Positions 58,201 to 64,000 of a stretch of DNA of 64,000 nt are shown here, piece after piece. Made by a program: the position numbers and the translations under genes. Source of the DNA: GCA-002282575 sp964606405 (GTDB lineage: Bacteria > Pseudomonadota > Gammaproteobacteria > Thiomicrospirales > Thiomicrospiraceae); the NCBI GenBank assembly GCA_964606405.1, contig CAZSGH010000012.1, positions 1 through 64,000 on the forward strand. The letters are read 5' to 3'. Position 1 is the stretch's first letter, and each line of letters starts with the position of its first letter. The notes beneath the pieces are model-generated. The model searched no databases. It saw nothing but the letters and a program-made list of their open reading frames with translations, and was not told where the DNA came from.

Positions 58201-61200
58201 TTAATGGTTACATCTTGCGACGCAGTTAATGAGCCATCGCTTGTCTGAATGGTGACGGCGTAGCTATTACCATGAACACCCTCGTAGTTAGGCGCATTGA
58301 TAAAAGACAAGGCACCAGTGTTTGAGTCGATGTTAAATAACGCTGAATCTGAGCCACCTGTGATAGTGTAAGTCAGTGATTGATTATCCACATCGCTTGC
58401 ATTTGCATTGCCTACTGCGACTGTATTTTCATCGATGCTAATCGTTGCTGTAGCGCTGCTAAATGCTGGCGCATCATTGACGGCAGTAATGGTAATTGTG
58501 GCTGTATCTGTTGTGCTTGACAGTGTTTTCGTTCCGCCTGTGTTGCCATCTAGCGTCAGATAGTTACCAGCCGTTCCAGTGTCTTTATCCCACGCAGAAT
58601 AGGTAAATGTTGCTGTACCGTTGTAGTTGCTAGCTGGCACAAAGCGAACAGCGTCCGTAGCGTCGAGCAACAGCCCTTTACCACTGTTGTTACCAGTGAA
58701 ATCAAAAGCCGCCCATGTACCACTTCCAACTTTGTATTCCCAACTACCGTTTGTTGTATCAACAGCAGACACAGCAATTGCCTTAACAGCCGTTGTCACA
58801 TCTGAATCCACAATTCTGTCATCGGCAATCAGTGTGGCAATGGTTGTGCCCGTGTTGGTTGTCGGATCCTCCGAGATACTGGTAAGCGTTGAAGCAGTGA
58901 TGTGTGTATCAAAGGCTGGCGCACTATTCACCGCAATCATATCAATCGTGCTATGACCCACAACGCCGACATTGTTATTGACGTCGGTAACGGTAATGGT
59001 AATATCGCGTGTTGAACTACCGTCGATTTCACCCGATGTATTTTTGTACTCGACGGTACGCAAAGCTGATTGGAACAAGTTCGTTGATTTACCCAACGTA
59101 GCGTTCGTTGCAGCAATCGTCAGCTCTGCTGTGCCGTTACCCGTAATGGTAAATCCATTGTTTTGAAGAGCAGTTACTGTCGCGTCTGGGATAGTCAGCG
59201 TTTCAAACCCTTCATTATCAACATCGGCAATACTGATAACCATTGATTTAATCAAGCTGTCTTGGTCGGTGATGCTCGCATCGGCTGCAACAACCTTAAC
59301 CCCCGTAGCACTGCCTTCTGTAAAGCTTGCTGCCGTATGGGTATAGTTTGCTAAAGCACCATTGGCATCGACAACTGGCGCCCAAACGCTGTTGATGATT
59401 GTTGTCGCGGTATTAGAAACAACATTCGTATCATCGTAAACTTTGATGTCTACCGTACGCGTACCCATGTAAGCATTAGGGTTAGCATTTTCATAGCTAA
59501 TCGATTTCAAAATCGCTTCGTAGGCATAGGTACTCGTACCTATTTCGATACTGATAGATGGTGTGCCATTACCTGTTACGCTTGCCCCTGCGGCGATTAA
59601 ATCCGATAACATTCCAGATGCAATCGTTAGTGTTTCGTAAATCGTGCCATTTTGGTTATCGTACGCACCCGATGCGATGGCAACCGTCAGTTTTGAAATG
59701 CTACTGCCTTGATCCACATCACCGACAGCAACCTTAACCACACTAGCAACATCTTGCTTAACAATGCTCACCTGACCTTCACGGACGCGGTAGGTCGTTG
59801 TGTAGCCTGTACCATCGGCAGTTGTATCAAGATCAAGCGTCGGTGCATCGTTAACGCTGGTTACCGTTAATGCTGCGGTATCGCTGTCAGTTGAAAATGC
59901 CGTTGTGCCACCACGGGTAGAAACATCTACTTTGCTGCCATGTGTTCCTGTTGCTTCGTCCCAAATGTGGTAGCTAAAGCTGACGCTTGAACCATTGTAG
60001 GTGTCTGGAACGAAACGAACTTTATCCGTAGCAGACAGCAGCAATGCTTGCGTTTCAGTTACCGTACCAATAGCTGTCCATGTTGAACCATTATTGGTGC
60101 TATATTGCCATGTGCCACTTCCAGTACCATCCGCATCGGTTGACGATAACGCGTAAATCGCCATACCCGTTGCCGAACCTTCTCCATTGCCATTCGTTAG
60201 CACATCAACATCGGTGCGGCTTGACGAGGTCACCAGCTCATGGACAAAGTTGCCGCTGTTTGTTGTGGCATTTTCATCGATGGTTGTTAATGTTGCTGTC
60301 GTATCGACCAATACAGGCGCATCATTTTCGGGGACAACCGTTAGGCTCATGGTTGAAGAGGTTGTTGACCAACCATTATTATCACTTCCGACATAACCGT
60401 CGTTAAGCGAATAGGTAAAGCTATCGCTACCACTGTAATTTTCGTTAGGGGTATAGGTAAGATTGCCAATATTTGCCACGGCAATCACATCACCCACAGT
60501 CACATTAGTACCATCAAGTTTGAGCGTACCATGACCCGTTAGCGTATCGATTCGGATACTTGCCAGTGTGGCGCCAACATCATTGGTGTGTCCAGCAGTA
60601 GCATCCAAATCAGCAAAATTGAAATCAGCCGCACCAAATGTTAACGAACCAGCAACACCGCCATCTTCAGCAATAGACTCGCTACCACCCACCGAAGTTG
60701 GTAAATCGTTTACAGGAACAACGCTAATGGTTGTATGTCCTGTTGTTTCACTAACACCGGTATGCGACTCGGCATCGGTTGCCGCAATGGTAATCGTGCG
60801 AGCTGTTGTATCTGGGTTTTCGGAGCTATTACTATAGGTAATTGAACGAAGCACTTGGTTATAAGACGCAGGAGAAATATTGCCAGAAATGGTAATACTA
60901 GATGTGCCACTTCCAGAAACCGTTAAGCCTGTACTGCCCCATACACCATTTCCACCAGAGAAGGTTAAGGTTTCTAACCCAGCATTTTGAACGTTACTAA
61001 TGCTGACGACAACTTGGCTTAAATTACCGTCCTGATCGATAATCTCGGCACTGGCTGCAACGATACGAACGCCATTGCCGCCTTCGGTGAAAGTATTGGT
61101 GTAGTTCAGCCCCTCAGCAGTTCCGTTCGTATCGACAACGGGTGCCCAAATATTGGCAATGGTTGCTGTCGCCGTTGCGGTTAAGGCATCGCCAGCTGCA

Positions 61201-63965
61201 GTAAGGTTACTATCGGTGATGGTTACCGTAATGCTACGATCACCAGGGATCGCATCGGGGTTGGTATTTTTGTAGGTAATCGCTTCGATGATGTTTTGGT
61301 AGTCTGACCATGAACCTTTACCGCTAATGGTAATGCTGTCCGTTCCACTACCGCTAATAGTAATGTTATTCGCATACCAACTCTCGTAAACCATCTCTGG
61401 ATTGGGATAGGTAAGCTGCTCGAAAATCTCACCAAAACCATTGTCGATTGCGCCTGCAGAAATTGTCACTGTTGCGCTGGCAATGGTATCAGGAAGGGTT
61501 ACTGTTCCTTCACTGTCAGGATCAAACATCTTATCGATATCAAGAATGCTTGAATCTGTATCAGCAATTTTGACACCGTTACCACGAACAATATAGCTTC
61601 CTGTGTATCCAGTACCACCTGCTGACGCATCTAAATCTAATGTTGGGGCATCATTGACAGAGGTGATGCTGATATTCGCCCTATCGCTACCCGTTGAAAA
61701 AGCGGTTGCATTGCCACGCGCAGAAACATCGACTTTTGTGCCATGCGTACCTGTTGCATAGTCCCACGCATAAAAGTCGAAGTAAGCGTCTACCGCATTG
61801 TTTGTATCGGGCACAAAACGAACTTTATCGCTGGCTGACAGTAGCAACGCATTCGTTGCACTAACAGAACCAATTGCTGTCCAAGAAGCGCCATTGTTTG
61901 TTGAATATTCCCATGCACCAGTACCGGTCAGCGAGGTGTCTGCAAGTGCATAAATTGCCACACCCAAACCAACCGCTTCGGGAGCATTACCAGCGCCGCT
62001 ATTATTAAGTGTATCGACATCAGAAACGGCCGTTTTCGCATTATCCACACTGGTACGAGCCACCAAATCGCTGACGAGATTCCCTGCATTAGTGGTTTCA
62101 TTTTCGGTGTGTGTTGTAAGCGTCGGAACAGCTTCATTACTATTGTCAATAACAGGCGCATCGTTGGTAGGTGTTACCGTGATATTCATGGTTGCGGGTG
62201 ACGCTGACCAAGCGATACCGTCGTATACGCTATAGGTAAAGCTCTCACTTCCGCTGTAGTTTTCGTTTGGTGTGTAGGTTAGAGTGCTAATATCCTCAAC
62301 AGCAATCTCGTCGCCCTCAACGACTTCCGAGCCACCTGATAGTAATGTGCCATACATTGGTAACGAATCAATACGAATGCTTGCCAATGCCGCACCCATA
62401 GCCGTTGAACCACCCGCACTATTATCTAAATCGGCAAAATGAAAATCGCTTGCGCTAAAGGCGAGCGCATTGGTTGGATCTTCGGCAACCGTTTTTGAAC
62501 CGTTGCTTGAAATTGTGGGGATGTCGTTGACCGAAGCAGCGTTTCCGATCGTGATCGTAAACGATTTATCTACCGAACCAGTCGCACTAGCACGCGCTAC
62601 TACCGTATAGGTATGACCAGCATGCTCTGGCGCAGTGTTTGCACTAATGAGACCACCAGACGTGATAGACATCCAAGAAGGCACTAAACCGCCATCAACA
62701 GAAACTAAACTATAAGCAACGCCATCATCGGGATCGGTTGCACCACTCAGTTGGAGCGAGTTATTTCCGCTCGTGTTCCATGTCGTATTAAAGGTGCTGG
62801 CAGCCGTTGACCAAGAAATAGGATCATCAGCGTAGGTGGCATATACAGCAACCTGCCCATTAGCGGTATGATCATGACCATCGTTTATGCTATAAGATGC
62901 TGTTCCGACTTGCATACGACCTTTCAATGCAGCATTTGCACTAGCCGTAACACCCGAAGTTATGCTGTAAGTTAATGTATCGCTATCAGGATCAGAAGAA
63001 CCAGTATTACTATTGTTAAGATCTGATGATTGTAAAGAATTACCTACTGCAATATCTACAGAACCACCATTGCCTGCTGTAGGTGCTGAGTTAGGTGGCG
63101 CCCAGTTAGCAGCACTATAAGTATAATCACTTGTTGCTGTTGTAGCAGGAGAAAAATTAGAACTACTTACTGTAAATGTAACCTTAACAGTATCACCATC
63201 AAGCGTGCTGATATCACTTGGACCTGGCTGATAAGCAAAATTATGTGTTTGCGCCCCCGTGGCGGCTGGGGTCCAAGTCTGCGTAGTAAGCTCTCTACCA
63301 TCAGTAGAGTCGTACCATACTGCAGTAATTGTACCTGGAGCGCTAGGAACCTCAGGCTGATTATAGCCAATTGAAATCTCAGTATTAATTTGATAAGGTG
63401 TTCCGCCATTACCTGAAGGCGTTATTGCGCTTGCAGACATATTCCATGTATAACCAACAAGCGAATGATCATAGCCATATGCACCAATACTTTCCGCCTC
63501 AATAACACCACTTGTCGCCTCAAGCACCCAATCCCCACCAAGCGCAGCAGCCCCTGTCAGGTCGGTCGAAGCGGCAATATCGGCATTAGTAACTTGCGCG
63601 AGCTTCCCAATCAGCTCAGCACCCGCTTCGCCAGCAGCCACATGACAACCATAGAGCAAGATATCGCCTGTTTCGCTCAGAGCAGCACCGATTTGCGCCA
63701 AAGTCTCGCTGTATTGCATCACATTGGTATTATTCAGCGTCACACCGCCCAAATCGATCTGACCCGCAGCACCATGCGAGTAGAGATGAATGGCGCTCAA
63801 TTCAGAATAATTTGCTGCAATCGCTGCCATTTGCGCGAGTGCATCGCCATTTGCGTCGATAATATGCACATCTGCTTGTGCAGAAAGGCTGTCTGCGAGG
63901 TGCTGATAATCAGGAATATTGCTTAAAATAAAAGCCAGCGGTAAAGGGAGTTGTGCGACTGTCAT
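55230..63965 (-). CDS. Giant DUF4347/cadherin-like RTX adhesin
   Basis: A 2911-residue surface protein. The N-terminal DUF4347 domain (about 10-165) has His64 in LYSHGAAG and Cys107 in YGCHVA, spaced like a caspase-fold His-Cys dyad. Many cadherin-like and Ig-like repeats follow (TYTPNENYSGSESFTY type), including near-identical 102-residue units around 56.8-57.6 kb. The end has RTX nonapeptides GDAGNDFIYGGAGDDTLDGG that bind calcium, and a type I secretion-like tail. No type I secretion genes are in the window. AGGAAA precedes ATG. One gap interrupts the repeats but keeps frame. Confidence 0.88.
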   Translation of the reverse strand: MTVAQLPLPLAFILSNIPDYQHLADSLSAQADVHIIDANGDALAQMAAIAANYSELSAIHLYSHGAAGQIDLGGVTLNNTNVMQYSETLAQIGAALSETGDILLYGCHVAAGEAGAELIGKLAQVTNADIAASTDLTGAAALGGDWVLEATSGVIEAESIGAYGYDHSLVGYTWNMSASAITPSGNGGTPYQINTEISIGYNQPEVPSAPGTITAVWYDSTDGRELTTQTWTPAATGAQTHNFAYQPGPSDISTLDGDTVKVTFTVSSSNFSPATTATSDYTYSAANWAPPNSAPTAGNGGSVDIAVGNSLQSSDLNNSNTGSSDPDSDTLTYSITSGVTASANAALKGRMQVGTASYSINDGHDHTANGQVAVYATYADDPISWSTAASTFNTTWNTSGNNSLQLSGATDPDDGVAYSLVSVDGGLVPSWMSITSGGLISANTAPEHAGHTYTVVARASATGSVDKSFTITIGNAASVNDIPTISSNGSKTVAEDPTNALAFSASDFHFADLDNSAGGSTAMGAALASIRIDSLPMYGTLLSGGSEVVEGDEIAVEDISTLTYTPNENYSGSESFTYSVYDGIAWSASPATMNITVTPTNDAPVIDNSNEAVPTLTTHTENETTNAGNLVSDLVARTSVDNAKTAVSDVDTLNNSGAGNAPEAVGLGVAIYALADTSLTGTGAWEYSTNNGASWTAIGSVSATNALLLSASDKVRFVPDTNNAVDAYFDFYAWDYATGTHGTKVDVSARGNATAFSTGSDRANISITSVNDAPTLDLDASAGGTGYTGSYIVRGNGVKIADTDSSILDIDKMFDPDSEGTVTLPDTIASATVTISAGAIDNGFGEIFEQLTYPNPEMVYESWYANNITISGSGTDSITISGKGSWSDYQNIIEAITYKNTNPDAIPGDRSITVTITDSNLTAAGDALTATATATIANIWAPVVDTNGTAEGLNYTNTFTEGGNGVRIVAASAEIIDQDGNLSQVVVSISNVQNAGLETLTFSGGNGVWGSTGLTVSGSGTSSITISGNISPASYNQVLRSITYSNSSENPDTTARTITIAATDAESHTGVSETTGHTTISVVPVNDLPTSVGGSESIAEDGGVAGSLTFGAADFNFADLDATAGHTNDVGATLASIRIDTLTGHGTLKLDGTNVTVGDVIAVANIGNLTYTPNENYSGSDSFTYSLNDGYVGSDNNGWSTTSSTMSLTVVPENDAPVLVDTTATLTTIDENATTNSGNFVHELVTSSSRTDVDVLTNGNGEGSATGMAIYALSSTDADGTGSGTWQYSTNNGSTWTAIGTVTETQALLLSATDKVRFVPDTYNGSSVSFSYHIWDEATGTHGSKVDVSTRGGTTAFSTDSDTAALTVTSVNDAPTLDLDTTADGTGYTTTYRVREGQVSIVKQDVASVVKVAVGDVDQGSSISKLTVAIASGAYDNQNGTIYETLTIASGMLSDLIAAGASVTGNGTPSISIEIGTSTYAYEAILKSISYENANPNAYMGTRTVDIKVYDDTNVVSNTATTIINSVWAPVVDANGALANYTHTAASFTEGSATGVKVVAADASITDQDSLIKSMVISIADVDNEGFETLTIPDATVTALQNNGFTITGNGTAELTIAATNATLGKSTNLFQSALRTVEYKNTSGEIDGSSTRDITITVTDVNNNVGVVGHSTIDMIAVNSAPAFDTHITASTLTSISEDPTTNTGTTIATLIADDRIVDSDVTTAVKAIAVSAVDTTNGSWEYKVGSGTWAAFDFTGNNSGKGLLLDATDAVRFVPASNYNGTATFTYSAWDKDTGTAGNYLTLDGNTGGTKTLSSTTDTATITITAVNDAPAFSSATATISIDENTVAVGNANASDVDNQSLTYTITGGSDSALFNIDSNTGALSFINAPNYEGVHGNSYAVTIQTSDGSLTASQDVTININDVNEAPTLVSPIDDVTQTGAGSVSVNTSTHFTDQDANTTLTYSAQLVSGEDLVVLPSWLSINSATGVISGNPPVGAESVIVRVTATDNANSALSTSDNFAITLSGSLNDTPTVPTFTTPFEDVGGTPTIDPAKTGAGDMGPVVVPAFGDGDGDTLTYSTSVVKVNGEPATGEAANLPSWLSFNATTRTFTGNPPAGAENTTYTVRVAVSDGHGGTTSQDIDLVFGSGLNDTPTVPTPLADPSSKTGDGAMTPVEVPAFGDADGDTLSYTATLTNGNPLPSWLSFDATXXXXXXXXXXXXXXXXXXXXXXXXXXXXXXXXXXAENTTVDVRVTGTDASGASVSDDISLSFGTGLNDTPTVPTPLADPSSKSGSGAMTPVVVPVFGDADGDTLSYSATLTNGNPLPSWLSFDATTRTFTGNPPAGAENTTVDVRVTGTDASGASVSDDISLSFGSNLNDAPTVATIPTQTPTLDESGRISVNVSESFSDPDGNSLTYSAILTTGSSLPSWLSVDPETGVLSGNPPLGTASPLSVVLTATDTSGATVSSIVAINLTGNLNTLSGLPSPAQAVVAGALTQLADFSITDELNSTRTFSVTLTPTNGVIYGLTDTDANTTGIQLTGTKAEVEALIAKATFIASAAGSASIAIAVNDGANTTTSTYSMVASAATHTDNREASSGQDPTTVTQVVIAPIDNVTTGQSSDYPLFWGEATKTAWATTANLPVGVGLVTSGSLAPSATQTTQSSIADLIALIDATASATEKGSMESGGQAFLNALDLVDTLVVSKLTLTSSSGASAGSVHVSGTTNDVLNAVNGTQAPTEALVVDGSALPTGSILFLDNIDFASIVGDGLTIRGGDGENVVFTGEGRQNIQLGAGDDELHAGAGNDWVGSQSGNDLIFGDAGNDFIYGGAGDDTLDGGTGMDTAVYAGNRTDYTLTKVSQTQWTVSSAAEGTDTLLNVEFVQFADQSLTLVGNNQWLNQVAQSAVLFF
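57233..57332. other. Assembly gap in adhesin repeats, probably 31 bp
   Basis: The sequence on either side fits the neighbouring 306-bp unit if 31 bases are missing; 31 and 100 leave the same frame. The unit spacing then returns to 306 bp. Confidence 0.75.
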
Positions 63966-64000
63966 GGTAATTTTCCTACTTACGGTTTCGTCAAAACTGA

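Overview
The window looks like a chromosomal scaffold piece from a motile, signalling-rich gammaproteobacterium of moderate GC. Gene content (TyrS, PriA, PlsY/FolB, GltBD, MaeB-type malic enzyme) fits that class. A relative of the Moraxellaceae is possible, but I cannot fix the genus from sequence alone. There are five runs of exactly 100 N, so this is a draft assembly. Two of the gaps sit between exact 55-bp duplicates and are almost certainly contig-overlap artefacts, not missing sequence.

Layout. 0.1-8.5 kb is housekeeping: tyrS and a class 1B dihydroorotate dehydrogenase, divergent trmL, then a TrmH-family methyltransferase overlapping a TRAP permease pair, priA, and a small outer-membrane protein. 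8.5-20.7 kb is dominated by signalling: a Cache-GGDEF cyclase overlapping a UrtA-like periplasmic binding protein, plsY/folB, a thioredoxin-like protein carrying a translated REPIN, two chemoreceptors (one broken by a gap and a frameshift), and a GGDEF-EAL protein. 20.7-28.2 kb holds malic enzyme, a methylguanine methyltransferase, a SWIM-SNF2 helicase, VapBC, HepT/MntA and a HARE-HTH/GIY-YIG protein, forming a small toxin-antitoxin/nuclease island upstream of gltD. 28.2-34.1 kb is gltBD with a clear promoter. 34.3-40.5 kb has a PhnD-PAS-PAS-GGDEF fusion, two uncharacterised small proteins, an AsmA-like protein and an HDOD protein. 40.6-53.9 kb has a sugar-phosphate mutarotase, three poly-HAMP chemoreceptors, a secreted Cache fragment, a FIST-type hybrid histidine kinase and a SCO1 protein coupled to a chemoreceptor. 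54-64 kb is a lipoprotein and a 2.9-kilo-residue RTX/cadherin-like adhesin with a DUF4347 head.

How the genes work together. At least five chemoreceptors, three GGDEF proteins (one with EAL), one FIST hybrid kinase, one HDOD protein and a giant surface adhesin point to control of motility versus attachment. Several receptors combine periplasmic ligand-binding modules (UrtA-like, PhnD-like, Cache, FIST) with c-di-GMP or chemotaxis outputs.

Two interspersed repeat families run through the intergenic spaces: 68-bp REPIN-like pairs, and a MITE-like element with TAGGG-(N)-ACCTCTAAAAAC ends flanked by TA or TTAA. In at least two places the REPIN lies inside the MITE ends, so the two appear nested. 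No rRNA, tRNA, CRISPR array or insertion sequence with a transposase was seen.
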